DNA of 45,053 nucleotides from an uncultured Clostridia bacterium (GCA_947627475.1 CANQWE010000009.1:1-45053); one strand, 5' to 3'; counted from the first letter of the stretch, positions 11,773 through 20,254 are shown. The notes: generated from the sequence alone by a model not told the origin. A program made the numbers and translations.

Positions 11773-13560
11773 TTACTGTGCTTTATCCGTCTGTTTGAAA
11801 AAACATCGCGCATAATCCAGAATCGTTTGTCTGTCCTCGTCGGACAGCTGCCCGGTGCAGTCGATTTTCGTGCAAAGATCTGTGAGATCGTCCCTTACGG
11901 CTGCAAGCAGACCGCGACTGCACTCGGGAATTTTTGGGGCAGGAATATCAACAAAAACATGACCCAATGCGGCAACCAGCAAAATCACCTGTTCATGCTG
12001 TGCATACGGATGATACTGCTCCTGACAGAGCAGACGCATCAGGCCCTGACCGTAGCGCAGCTGCCGCTTAGTAGCGTCGTCCAGATCGCTGGAAAACTGC
12101 ATAAATACTTCCATTTCCCGATACTGGGCAAGGTCGAGGCGGATAGCCCCGGTCGCCTTTTTCATTGCTTTTGTCTGTGCTGCGCCGCCTACTCGGGAAA
12201 CAGACAACCCCACATTTACAGCCGGACGCTGTCCTGCGTGAAACAAATCGCTTTCCAGAAAAATCTGTCCGTCGGTAATGGATATGATATTGGTCGGAAT
12301 ATAGGCGGACACATCCCCTGCCTGGGTTTCTACAATCGGCAGCGCCGTCATGCTGCCGCCGCCCAACGCATCCGAAAGATGCGCCGAACGCTCCAGAAGC
12401 CGGGAATGCAGATAAAATACATCGCCGGGATAAGCTTCACGGCCCGGAGAACGTTCCAGCAGAAGGCTGAGGGTTCGGTATGCAATGGCATGCTTGGACA
12501 GATCGTCATAAACGATCAGCACATCTTTTCCCATGTGCATAAAATATTCGCCCATGGCGCAGCCGGCGTATGGCGCAATGTACTGTAGCGTAGCAGAGTC
12601 GCTTGCCGGTGCATTGATAATAATGGAATATTCCATTGCATCCCGGCGCCGCAGTGTTTCTGCAAGCTGTGCTACAGAGGATGCCTTCTGGCCGATAGCT
12701 ACATAGATACAAATCGTTTCTTTTCCCTTTTGATTGAGAATCGTGTCCAGCGCAATTGCGGTTTTACCGGTCTGCCGGTCGCCGATGATCAGCTCACGCT
12801 GACCGCGGCCGATGGGGAACATAGAGTCGATGGCAAGCAGCCCGGTTTCCATAGGCTCGCAAACCGGCTGCCGGTCAATTATCCCAGGCGCAGGATTTTC
12901 GATCGGATAGTAATCAGCCTCTTTGATCGGGCCTTTACCATCCACCGGATTTCCAAGCGCGTCTACTACACGTCCCAAAAAGTCTTCGCCCACCGGAATG
13001 CCGGCGACCTTTTTGGTACGGCACACCATGCTGCCTTCGACGATCTCGCTTTCATCTCCGAATATGATACATCCGATCTCCGTCTCTTTCAGATCCAGGA
13101 TCATGCCTTTTATGCCGCATGCAAACACCACCACCTCGCCGTATTCGGCCTTTTCCAGACCGCTTACGGTTGCGATACCGTCTCCCACCGTCAGCACTGC
13201 TCCCACTTCTTCTGCCAGGGGCACAGGTTCAAAGTCTGCAAGGGTTTGCTGGATCAGGGACATAACGTCCCCACGTCCCCGCATCGCCTGTTTAATTTGT
13301 TCCTTCAGCTGCCGGCTTTTTCCTGCGGCACTCCAGTCGTAGATTTTATCAGGACTCCATTTGGACCCGGGTATGGAAGGACCTGCTTCGATGCGAAAGC
13401 CGTTCCCGGCATTCGCATCCTCTTTCCAGATGATTTCTACGCTTTTGTGATACTGGTCCTCCAAAAAATTCTGGAGCCGCTTTTTCTGCTGATCTGTGGG
13501 CGCCTTGCGGCTGTAAAGGTATGCTTCGATCTCGATCTTTTTGGTTTCCTGATCTGCCAT
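11773..13560 (-). CDS. atpA: F1Fo ATP synthase alpha subunit with N-terminal delta-CTD-like extension
   Basis: 595 residues from the ATG at 13560 (AAAGGAGG site inside the end of atpF), against ~500 for normal alpha. From about residue 95 it is a full alpha subunit: N-terminal helix [13 protein letters not shown], beta-barrel [14 protein letters not shown], non-catalytic Walker A GDRQTGKT (260-267), and the usual C-terminal helices. Residues ~8-92 instead read like the C-terminal domain of the delta subunit (OSCP/AtpH): [54 protein letters not shown]. There is no atpH between atpF and this gene, which overlap in their signals. I infer a delta-CTD/alpha fusion replacing delta; the alpha identification itself is secure. 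Confidence 0.93.
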   Translation of the reverse strand: MADQETKKIEIEAYLYSRKAPTDQQKKRLQNFLEDQYHKSVEIIWKEDANAGNGFRIEAGPSIPGSKWSPDKIYDWSAAGKSRQLKEQIKQAMRGRGDVMSLIQQTLADFEPVPLAEEVGAVLTVGDGIATVSGLEKAEYGEVVVFACGIKGMILDLKETEIGCIIFGDESEIVEGSMVCRTKKVAGIPVGEDFLGRVVDALGNPVDGKGPIKEADYYPIENPAPGIIDRQPVCEPMETGLLAIDSMFPIGRGQRELIIGDRQTGKTAIALDTILNQKGKETICIYVAIGQKASSVAQLAETLRRRDAMEYSIIINAPASDSATLQYIAPYAGCAMGEYFMHMGKDVLIVYDDLSKHAIAYRTLSLLLERSPGREAYPGDVFYLHSRLLERSAHLSDALGGGSMTALPIVETQAGDVSAYIPTNIISITDGQIFLESDLFHAGQRPAVNVGLSVSRVGGAAQTKAMKKATGAIRLDLAQYREMEVFMQFSSDLDDATKRQLRYGQGLMRLLCQEQYHPYAQHEQVILLVAALGHVFVDIPAPKIPECSRGLLAAVRDDLTDLCTKIDCTGQLSDEDRQTILDYARCFFKQTDKAQ

Positions 13561-13564
13561 CGGG

Positions 13565-14047
13565 TCATTCCTCCTTTTCTGCCCGGTCAAGGAAATTGTC
13601 TAATGAATTTTCACCGGCAGAAACAAGCATTTTATCCATAGCAGCCGATACCATGCCTTCGATTTCTGCGTTTGCCTCCTGCATGATCTTTTCTTTTTCG
13701 GCCTGTGCTGCTTTTTTTGCGTCTTGGATGATCCTGCACTTCTGTTCATTGGCGTCTGCAAGATATGCCTGTGCTGTTTGCTCAGCTTCTTCAAGGGCCT
13801 TTTTCTTCATCTGTCCGATTTCCTCCTGGACGTCTGCAAGACGGTCTGCGTATTGCCTTTCTGTATTTTCTGCAGCAGCTATTTTTTCATTGGCGGCGTT
13901 GTCCATGTCCTTGTAATAGGTTGCGCGCTTGTCCATAAAACGCTTTACAGGTTTATAAAGCAGAAGATACAGCCCTCCGGCAAGGATCAAGAAGTTGAAC
14001 AGATGAAGCAGTATCTGCTGCCAATCAATATTTAACGGAACTCCCAT
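13565..14047 (-). CDS. atpF: F1Fo ATP synthase b subunit
   Basis: 160 residues. One N-terminal membrane span (about 11-31, [19 protein letters not shown]) is followed by [11 protein letters not shown] and a long charged Ala/Glu/Lys-rich helix (about 40-140) forming the peripheral-stalk coiled coil. The length is normal, so b is not itself fused to delta as in mycobacteria. The stop lies 4 bases from the alpha start, leaving no room for a delta gene. Confidence 0.95.
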   Translation of the reverse strand: MGVPLNIDWQQILLHLFNFLILAGGLYLLLYKPVKRFMDKRATYYKDMDNAANEKIAAAENTERQYADRLADVQEEIGQMKKKALEEAEQTAQAYLADANEQKCRIIQDAKKAAQAEKEKIMQEANAEIEGMVSAAMDKMLVSAGENSLDNFLDRAEKEE

Positions 14048-14059
14048 CTTGCTGCCTCC

Positions 14060-14431
14060 TTACAGAACGAATATAACCAAAATCGCAATAATCAGAGCAT
14101 AGATAATAGCGGTTTCGATGAACACCAGACCCAGCATAAGGCTTGTACGGATATTCCCTGTAGCCTCAGGCTGACGGGAAATTCCCTCAGCCGATTTAGC
14201 GATGGCTATGCCCATACCGATTGCAGCTCCGGCTGCGGCAAGACCTACGCAGATCGCAGCGGCAATGGCTTTATCCCCGTCTGAATTGCTTTCTGTCGTC
14301 TGTGTTTCTACTACAGCGTTACCGTCTGCAGCACTGTCTGTGGATGCGGCAAAGGCGGTCAGACTGCAGAATGTGCAGATTAATACGGCAAGAATTCCCA
14401 TAGTAATGATTCGTTTGGCTGTTTTTTTCAT
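14060..14431 (-). CDS. atpE: F1Fo ATP synthase c subunit with signal-peptide-like N-terminal extension
   Basis: 123 residues, against 70-90 for most c subunits. Residues 1-29 look like a signal peptide (basic start, ILAVLICTFCSLT core, AFAAS cleavage-like end). Residues 30-53 form a Ser/Thr/Asp/Glu-rich linker, and 55-123 are the helical hairpin with the loop RQPEATGN. The ion-binding carboxylate is E106 in FIETAIIYAL. Of the Ilyobacter Na+ ligands, Ser66 is conservatively T here and Tyr70 is kept, but Gln32 is M73 and Thr67 is Ala, so the coupling ion is uncertain and a proton seems more likely. Confidence 0.93.
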   Translation of the reverse strand: MKKTAKRIITMGILAVLICTFCSLTAFAASTDSAADGNAVVETQTTESNSDGDKAIAAAICVGLAAAGAAIGMGIAIAKSAEGISRQPEATGNIRTSLMLGLVFIETAIIYALIIAILVIFVL

Positions 14432-14447
14432 AATATACTCCTTCTGA

Positions 14448-15275
14448 TTAACTTTTTACTTTTTTTGTTTTTTCTTTTTTATGAGGTTCACTGACTTCCC
14501 CGTAAAACAGGGCTGTCAGCATAGTTAGCACGTAAGTTTGAATCAGCGCGTGCAGCAATGTAAACATAACGCCTACGGCGACAGGCAGTACGAAGCTTAA
14601 ACTTAAATAGTAATAAACAAGCTCGGTAACTAAAAGACCGCTGAGCAGCGCCCCGAACAGACGAAAGCTCATAGAGATGGGCAGGGAGAAATCTTTTAGC
14701 GTTTTGCCGATCCCTTTCAGTCCATTTCCGGCAATACCGCCGGACAAGATGATAAGATACGACAGGCATCCAAGCATGATCGCCCCGTTAATATCAGAAA
14801 GCGGCGCAGGAAGCGTAATATGCAGTCCCTGGGTGGTTGCCACCTGCAGACCAAACAGTTCAAACAGTGTGCCGACAAAGACATAAGCGCCGGCAGCAAA
14901 CACATAGGCTCCCAAAAGGCCATTTCGATGCGGGCTGTTTGTTTTGGCAAGGTTGTCAAAAAAGCCCACCAATTCTTCTAAAATAAGCTGAAATTTTCCT
15001 GGCACCATTTTGAATCTTGGAATAACAAATATACGGACTGCGGCTGCAAATACAAGCAGTATCCCGGATACAGACAAGGCAGATATAACTGCCGGATTGA
15101 CATCCTTTATTCCAAATAGACTGATCTTATTGCTGTCGTGCAGTACAGCGTCCCGCATAACCGCTTGAATAGACTCTTTTTCTCCGCTGCTGCCTACGGC
15201 AAAGGCGGCGGCGAGAATCAAAGCCATGAGAAGGATCCATACAGTGATGAATACGGCCCGTTTTCTCTTACTCAT
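14448..15275 (-). CDS. atpB: F1Fo ATP synthase a subunit
   Basis: About 275 residues from the ATG at 15275 (AAAGGA 8 bases upstream; another ATG two codons earlier is possible). The ~70 upstream residues in the track contain no family sequence. Several membrane helices are seen. The essential stator arginine sits in ISMSFRLFGALLSG, where most bacteria read RLFGN, so an Ala replaces the usual Asn. FLILSGGIAGNGLKG-type and ALIQTYVLTMLTALFYGE blocks are typical of the C-terminal ion-channel helices. First gene of the operon; no atpI is seen upstream. Confidence 0.92.
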   Translation of the reverse strand: MSKRKRAVFITVWILLMALILAAAFAVGSSGEKESIQAVMRDAVLHDSNKISLFGIKDVNPAVISALSVSGILLVFAAAVRIFVIPRFKMVPGKFQLILEELVGFFDNLAKTNSPHRNGLLGAYVFAAGAYVFVGTLFELFGLQVATTQGLHITLPAPLSDINGAIMLGCLSYLIILSGGIAGNGLKGIGKTLKDFSLPISMSFRLFGALLSGLLVTELVYYYLSLSFVLPVAVGVMFTLLHALIQTYVLTMLTALFYGEVSEPHKKEKTKKVKS

Positions 15276-15281
15276 ATGCAT

Positions 15282-15557
15282 TTTCCTTTCTTCAATAATA
15301 TTTAAAATATTCAAAATCCGGATTGATTTGGCTCTGTCAATGCAAAGAGCGGGGAAGTATCTGACAGACTTCCCAGTAATCTGCAGAAACAGAACCTTTA
15401 GGATTATGAACGGATTTATCCTGGCGACGATGACAATATCTCTATATGGAATACATACATCCGTCAAATATACCGGCAGACAATCGAACAAAGTCGAATG
15501 GGATTTTGCCGATAAAATTGCCCCCCTTTATCTCGGAAGGCTTTTCATATAAGCGGC
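15282..15557. other. Intergenic region upstream of the atp operon
   Basis: About 280 bases between atpB and the acyl-CoA ligase gene. It should contain the atp promoter on the minus strand. A TTGACA (minus, 15340-15335) is present, but I see no TATAAT at 16-18 bases from it, so I do not call a promoter. Short ORFs here have no family resemblance. Confidence 0.4.
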
Positions 15558-15596
15558 AGCGCCCCCTTCTTGCTTACAGGAAGGGGGCTGCCTTTC
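15558..15596 (-). terminator. Likely hairpin terminator of the HTH-cupin-ligase gene
   Basis: Strong stem GCAGC-CCCCTTC/GAAGGGGG-CTGC with one bulge, 25-60 bases past the stop of the minus-strand gene. No clear T run follows on the minus strand, so efficiency is uncertain. Confidence 0.5.
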
Positions 15597-15618
15597 TGGA
15601 CAGCGTATCTTTGGGCGT

Positions 15619-17922
15619 TTATTGTTCTTCCGCGTCCTTTGCACGAATTTCTACCCGACGGATTTTGCCGCTAATGGTTTTGGGAAGTTCTTCTACAAAT
15701 TCCACGATACGGGGATATTTGTAGGGAGCGGTGTGCTCCTTTACATAGGTCTGCACTTCTTTTTTCAGCGCGTCACTGCCTTCTTTGCCTTTTACCAGAA
15801 CGATGGTGGCTTTGACAATCTGTCCGCGTACCGGATCCGGTACCGGAGTGATGGCGCATTCCAGCACATACGGCAGTTCCATGATTACGCTTTCGATTTC
15901 AAAGGGCCCGATCCGGTAGCCGGAGGATTTGATCACGTCGTCGGTACGGCCAACATACCAGATATATCCCTCTTCGTCCATCCAGGCAGTGTCGCCTGTA
16001 TGATAATACCCGTCATGCCAGGCTTCTCTGGTATGCTCCTGGTCGCGGTAATATTCCAAAAACAGTCCGGGCGGGGTAGCCTCTTTGGTATTGATGCAAA
16101 TCTCTCCCGTTTCTCCCGCAGGACAGCGGGTGCCGTCGGGACGGAGAATTTCCAGCTGATACATAGGGGAGGGCTTACCCATAGAACCGGGCTTTGGCGT
16201 ACTTCCAACTAAGTTTCCGATGGAAAGCGTTGTCTCTGTTTGACCAAAGCCTTCCATGATGGTGAGTCCTGTAGCCGCTTTAAACTGATAGAATACTTCC
16301 GGGTTCAGCGCTTCTCCTGCGGTCGTTACGTATGACAGGGAGGAGAGGTCGTATTTGTTCAAATCTTCTTTGATAAAGAAGCGGAACATCGTTGGCGGTG
16401 CGCAGAACGTGGTGATATTGTACTGCTTGAACAGCGGCAGAATATCATGGGCGTCAAATTTATCAAAATCATAGGTGAAGACGGCACCCTCACACAGCCA
16501 CTGGCCATAAAGCTTGCCCCACAGCGCCTTTCCCCATCCTGTATCGGAAATCGTAAAGTGGATGCCATCCGGATCGATATTGTGCCAGTACCGGGCAGTG
16601 ATGTAGTGACCGATTGCGTACAGGAAGCTATGGGCGGCGATTTTCGGATATCCGGTGGTGCCGGAGGTGAAGAACATGATCATGGGCTTGCTGCCGCAGG
16701 CATCCGGTACGCGCTCCAGCGTGTCCGGTGCGCTTTGGATCCCCCGGTCAAAATCCAGCCAGCCCTCTGCCGTGCCGTTTGCCATAATCAGCTTTACAGG
16801 CTCCTTGCTTTTCTCGGAGGCGGTTTTTGCATGAATATGGGTGTCTCCGTCCGCGGTACACACGATGGCGCTGACGCCGGCTGCGTCGTACCGGTATACA
16901 AAGTCGTGCTCAACCAGCATATGGGTGGCGGGAATGGCAATGGCGCCCAGCTTATGCAGTCCCAAAATTGCCGCCCAGAACTGCCAGTGGCGCTTCAGCA
17001 CCAGCATGACCCGGTCTCCCTGGCGAATTCCAACGGAGCGGAAGTAGTTGGCGGCCTGGTTGGACAGGCGGCTCATGTCACCGAAGGTAAAACGGCGCTC
17101 GTTTTTCAAATGATCCAAATGGACCATGGCCACTTTGCCCGGGCATTTTTTTGCAAGGGCATCTACGGTATCGTAGGCGAAGTTGTATCGCTCCAAATTG
17201 GAGAAACGGATATCCTGGAGCAGACCCTGCCCGTTTTCTGTGCATTGGATAAACGGTGCGATCACCGGATCTTTTGGAAGGGCGTGAAGCTTTGCAGTTT
17301 CAAATTTAGCAGGAGCGCTCTCCTCTGCCATGCTGTAGGCGCCGTCCCCATTGTTCATAACCAGGGCCAGAAATTCACAGTCTCCGTCCACGGCGATCAT
17401 TCCATGGGGAAGTCCGGAGTTGTAGTAAATAGAGTCTCCTTCATGGAGAATTTCCGTCTTACCGTCCACCTCGACCTTCAGCGTTCCCTTAAAAATTAGA
17501 TCAAATTCTTGCCCCGTGTGGCGGCTGGTCCGGATTTTCGCCGTTTGCTCTTCTTTGCTGTACTTTGCTGTTACATAAAAGGGTTCGGCAATTTTGTCTT
17601 TAAACAGGGGCGCCAGATTATTATAATGAAACCCCTTGCGGCGAACGATCGGAAGTCCGTCGCCGGCGCGATTGACGCAGTACTCAGAGAGGGTAGGACT
17701 GGAACCTTTCAAAATATCTGTGGGATCCGCACCCAGCCGCTGGGCACATTTATAAATAAATGTAAAGGTAAAATCTGACTCTCCCGCTTCCAAAGCCCGA
17801 TAAGCCTCTACTGTGGTGTCGGTACAGGCGGCCATTTCTTCTTCCGTAACCTCGCAGCTTTCCCGCAGCGCACGGATCCGTCCTGCAACATCCTGAATGG
17901 CAGTGTTCACATTGTTTTCCAT
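15619..17922 (-). CDS. HTH-cupin-acyl-CoA ligase (AMP-binding) three-domain fusion
   Basis: 767 residues. Residues ~8-70 form an XRE/Cro-type helix-turn-helix (AGRIRALRESCEVTEEEMA...EAYRALEAGESDFTFTFIYKCAQRLGADPTDIL). Residues ~130-190 form a cupin (SRHTGQEFDLIFKG, EGDSIYYNSGLPHGM). Residues ~230-767 are an ANL-superfamily ligase close to acetyl/medium-chain acyl-CoA synthetases: A3 FFTSGTTGYPK (~417), A5 EGFGQTET, A7 YHTGDTAW, A8 GRTDDVIKSSGYRIGPFEIES, and A10 lysine in PKTISGKIRR. It would activate a carboxylate to an acyl-adenylate and then a thioester; the substrate is unknown. HTH-cupin proteins are usually repressors sensing a small ligand, so sensor and enzyme share one chain. The start has AAAGGA before it, downstream of a T-box leader. 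Confidence 0.85.
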   Translation of the reverse strand: MENNVNTAIQDVAGRIRALRESCEVTEEEMAACTDTTVEAYRALEAGESDFTFTFIYKCAQRLGADPTDILKGSSPTLSEYCVNRAGDGLPIVRRKGFHYNNLAPLFKDKIAEPFYVTAKYSKEEQTAKIRTSRHTGQEFDLIFKGTLKVEVDGKTEILHEGDSIYYNSGLPHGMIAVDGDCEFLALVMNNGDGAYSMAEESAPAKFETAKLHALPKDPVIAPFIQCTENGQGLLQDIRFSNLERYNFAYDTVDALAKKCPGKVAMVHLDHLKNERRFTFGDMSRLSNQAANYFRSVGIRQGDRVMLVLKRHWQFWAAILGLHKLGAIAIPATHMLVEHDFVYRYDAAGVSAIVCTADGDTHIHAKTASEKSKEPVKLIMANGTAEGWLDFDRGIQSAPDTLERVPDACGSKPMIMFFTSGTTGYPKIAAHSFLYAIGHYITARYWHNIDPDGIHFTISDTGWGKALWGKLYGQWLCEGAVFTYDFDKFDAHDILPLFKQYNITTFCAPPTMFRFFIKEDLNKYDLSSLSYVTTAGEALNPEVFYQFKAATGLTIMEGFGQTETTLSIGNLVGSTPKPGSMGKPSPMYQLEILRPDGTRCPAGETGEICINTKEATPPGLFLEYYRDQEHTREAWHDGYYHTGDTAWMDEEGYIWYVGRTDDVIKSSGYRIGPFEIESVIMELPYVLECAITPVPDPVRGQIVKATIVLVKGKEGSDALKKEVQTYVKEHTAPYKYPRIVEFVEELPKTISGKIRRVEIRAKDAEEQ

Positions 17923-17967
17923 AACGAAATCCTTTCAAAATATAGAAATTTTTGTGATGGATGGGAG

Positions 17968-18004
17968 ACGGACAAAAAAAGAAACCCGTCTCATGTTTGA
18001 GACG
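17968..18004 (-). terminator. T-box regulatory terminator
   Basis: Minus-strand stem AAACTCGTCTC/GAGACGGGTTT (11 bp with one G-T pair) followed by TTTCTTTTTTT. Its 5' arm overlaps the antiterminator partner of the T-box core. Confidence 0.85.
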
Positions 18005-18252
18005 AGTTTGAAACCCGCGGTACCACTCAAATTGCACAATATAAATATTTGTGCCACTTTACGGGCTCCATCAAGCCCCTTGCCGTTACGCCGCAATCAC
18101 GAGAGACATCTACTTGTACAGCGTCCGCCATAGGTTCGGGTCTCCGGCTCGGAAGGGATCGCTTCAAGGACTCATACCTGCTTACACCACCCGCAGGCTC
18201 TCTGCGATGAGGGGACTTGTCGCCGTCTTCGTCACAGCCTTTTATTTAATTC
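17968..18252 (-). promoter_or_regulatory. T-box riboswitch leader
   Basis: On the minus strand, about 285 nt between promoter and gene. It shows a Stem I start with a GACGAAGA kink-turn-like motif, the AGAGAG bulge followed by a GCCUGC/GCAGGU distal hairpin, the T-box core GAGTGGTACCGCGGG, and a competing terminator. The likely specifier follows TTGAA in the proximal loop: GCG (Ala) if the usual A-NNN-A register holds, or AGC (Ser) one base earlier. T-boxes bind a cognate uncharged tRNA and allow read-through when it accumulates. The class is clear; the amino acid is not. Confidence 0.88.
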
Positions 18253-18258
18253 ATCCAC

Positions 18259-18287
18259 AGTATACGCCGGCTTTTTTTATTTGTCAA
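18259..18287 (-). promoter_or_regulatory. Sigma-A type promoter of the T-box transcript
   Basis: On the minus strand: TTGACA (18287-18282), a 17-base spacer, then TATACT (18264-18259), just upstream of the T-box leader. Confidence 0.85.
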
Positions 18288-18330
18288 GAGGGTTTAAAAA
18301 AATCATAAAAATTTTTTTGTCTCCTGGCAA

Positions 18331-18359
18331 TTGACTTGAATCTGGAGGATGAGTATAAT
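18331..18359 (+). promoter_or_regulatory. Sigma-A type promoter for the PHP-domain gene
   Basis: TTGACT, a 17-base spacer, then TATAAT, about 95 bases before the start codon. It is divergent from the T-box promoter, with 43 bases between the two -35 boxes. Confidence 0.82.
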
Positions 18360-18454
18360 AGGAAAAGAAAGCAAAAGAAAATTTTTTGAAGTAGCGTGGG
18401 AATTTTTGTTTATAGCTGTATTCTGCATTTCATATGTTGGAAAGGAAGTTTGTT

Positions 18455-19183
18455 ATGGCATATAAGTATAAAACGGAGATGCACTGCCACACAAAATATG
18501 TAAGTGCTTGTGCTGATGTGGGAGCTAAAGAAATTGTTGAACAGTATCTTGAATTTGGATACAGTACAGTGGTAATTACAGACCACCTTCGTGAGTATAC
18601 CTTTCAGCATTGGATGCCACAAGCCAGTCTGGAGGAGCGGATGGAATTTTATTTGGACGGCTACAGAAAGGTAAAGGAATATGCCAAAGACAGATTAAAC
18701 ATACTTTTGGGATGCGAAATTGGGTTTCCCGATACAGGCGGAACCGATTTTCTCGTATATGGGGCGGACGAAGACTTCTTCCGAAACAATCCGGATATGT
18801 ATCGGCATGAGCGCTACTGGATGGGCAGTCTGGTACACAATAACAATTATATGTTTTTCCAGGCGCATCCCTTCCGGTTTGGAATGATGCTGGCGGAGGA
18901 TTATGTAATTGATGGAATCGAGGTATTCAACGGGAATCCCTATCAGAATTCCCACAACCGCATGGCCCAGGAATGGATGCGGGAATATCCGCATTTTATC
19001 GGTATTTCCGGAAGCGATCATCACGGAGTGGAGCAGCATCCGGACGCAGGGATTCTGACGGAGGAGCCTATTACCTCCAACGCGCAGCTGCTTGATGTTC
19101 TACGCAGAGGTGCATTCCAGTGTATTCAAGATGCGGAAACGATGGAACGCTGTCGAAAGCAGATTTTGGGAGACAATGCGTAA
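18455..19183 (+). CDS. PHP-domain metal-dependent phosphoesterase-like protein
   Basis: 242 residues from the ATG at 18455 (AAAGGAAG site); the upstream ATG at 18434 has none. PHP metal-binding motifs are visible: the first block EMHCHTKY (HxH), TDHLREY, GCEIGF, QAHPF and GSDHHG. The family hydrolyses phosphate esters such as histidinol phosphate or nucleotides. No his genes are nearby, so HisK activity is not supported and the substrate is open. Monocistronic with a strong promoter. Confidence 0.85.
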   Translation: MAYKYKTEMHCHTKYVSACADVGAKEIVEQYLEFGYSTVVITDHLREYTFQHWMPQASLEERMEFYLDGYRKVKEYAKDRLNILLGCEIGFPDTGGTDFLVYGADEDFFRNNPDMYRHERYWMGSLVHNNNYMFFQAHPFRFGMMLAEDYVIDGIEVFNGNPYQNSHNRMAQEWMREYPHFIGISGSDHHGVEQHPDAGILTEEPITSNAQLLDVLRRGAFQCIQDAETMERCRKQILGDNA

Positions 19184-19733
19184 AGCAGCCTATGTACGAT
19201 CTTACAAGGATAAAGCAGAACATCCCTCAGTAGTCAGTTGCGCTGAAAGCTCCCCTTACACAGGGGGGCTTTTCTTACGGCTGCGTTGATAGATCCCCTT
19301 ATATGGCTTTGGGTACTATGGGTACGCTGGCAGTTGCTTTTCTATTTTGGGAGAATTAATTTGTATGTACTCCGGTTGCAGCGCCATTAAGTATCTCTCG
19401 ACGAGCTCGCTATATGGGCAGGACAAGCTACGTGTAGTATGCATGCGGTTTATCGCCGCCTGTACACATAATAACAAGCTTTCCCAATATAAGGACTTGC
19501 TTTTTCGCTGCCGCTTGCTGCATATAAAGCAGCCTCCCCTTAGTAAGAAAGGGATCACAAGCCGTAATGGAAGAGAGTTTTCCCAGCAGTGACTGGGGCT
19601 TTAACGCATCGGACAATAAATCGTAATTGGTTCCGGATACGTAAGAATAGGCGAGAATTTATAAGAAATCAGAAGATAAAAAGAGCAAATATAATATTAA
19701 ATTAAAATAATGAAATAATTTTGACGAAATCTA
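19184..19733. other. Intergenic region with one repeat copy and no recognised gene
   Basis: 550 bases. The left part holds a copy of the short GC-rich repeat (separate entry). Short ORFs on both strands (for example 19347-19592 plus, 19316-19558 minus) lack ribosome-binding sites and any recognisable family. It could be a decayed gene; nothing firm can be said. Confidence 0.5.
19223..19275 (+). repeat. Dispersed GC-rich repeat, single copy
   Basis: Contains CCCTCAG...GTCAG...GCTCCCCTTACACAGGGG, nearly the same as the copy at 29979-30031. Its GCTCCCC/GGGGGGC ends can pair. It lies 3' of the PHP gene and could act as a terminator there. Confidence 0.7.
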
Positions 19734-19762
19734 TTGACATGCCAATAGATATTTGCTATAAT
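19734..19762 (+). promoter_or_regulatory. Sigma-A consensus promoter of rplM-rpsI
   Basis: Perfect TTGACA-17-TATAAT, about 47 bases before the rplM start, as expected for a highly expressed ribosomal protein operon. Confidence 0.92.
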
Positions 19763-19808
19763 GCAACTTGCTGAAAAAATAACCAAATTGCAAATCGGAG
19801 GATATCTT

Positions 19809-20237
19809 ATGTCTACTTACATGGCAAAGAAAGAAACCGTTGAGCGCAAGTGGTATATTATCGATGCGGCTGGCAAGCCCCTTGGTAAAACTGCTGCGGC
19901 AGCGGCTACGATTCTTCGTGGAAAACACCGTCCTGAATTTACACCGCATGTTGACTGCGGCGAGTTTGTTGTAATTGTAAATGCAAGCAAGGCTGTTCTC
20001 ACGGGGAAAAAATTGGAGCAGAAATTCTATCGCCGTCACTCCGGCTATATCGGAGGACTCAAGGAAGTTTCCTACAAAACGCTGATGGCTACCAAGCCTG
20101 AGTTTGCTATGGAACGTGCTGTAAAGGGCATGCTTCCCCACAATTCTATCGGCGCAAAGGCGATCACCCGCTTGAAGGTATACGCAGGCGAAGCCCATAA
20201 GCAGCAGGCGCAAAAACCTGTTCCTTACGAAATCTGA
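19809..20237 (+). CDS. rplM: Ribosomal protein L13 (uL13)
   Basis: 142 residues from the ATG at 19809 with a GGAGGA site; the track start at 19761 lies inside the promoter and is not real. Typical L13 blocks: [45 protein letters not shown] and [34 protein letters not shown]. Component of the 50S subunit. Followed after 17 bases by rpsI, the usual pair. Confidence 0.98.
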   Translation: MSTYMAKKETVERKWYIIDAAGKPLGKTAAAAATILRGKHRPEFTPHVDCGEFVVIVNASKAVLTGKKLEQKFYRRHSGYIGGLKEVSYKTLMATKPEFAMERAVKGMLPHNSIGAKAITRLKVYAGEAHKQQAQKPVPYEI

Positions 20238-20254
20238 GAGGAGGATGAACGAAA

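Noticed and set aside
10993-12588. 531-codon open frame on the plus strand opposite atpG/atpA
   Set aside because: It is antisense to well-conserved ATP synthase genes, is Cys/His/Arg-rich without family resemblance, and has no ribosome-binding site: a shadow frame.
15276-15491. 72-residue N-terminal extension of atpB in the ORF track
   Set aside because: Not hydrophobic in the family manner and not related to AtpI or subunit a; the supported start is at 15275.
16447-17499. 350-codon plus-strand frame inside the HTH-cupin-ligase gene
   Set aside because: Antisense shadow of a gene with strong domain motifs; no start signal.
18100-18160. GGTTCGGGTCT-like sequence suggesting a tRNA T-arm
   Set aside because: It lies inside the T-box leader and no cloverleaf can be built around it. 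No tRNA gene was found in the window.
19316-19616. Short overlapping ORFs on both strands before rplM
   Set aside because: No ribosome-binding sites and no recognisable family; kept only as part of the intergenic description.
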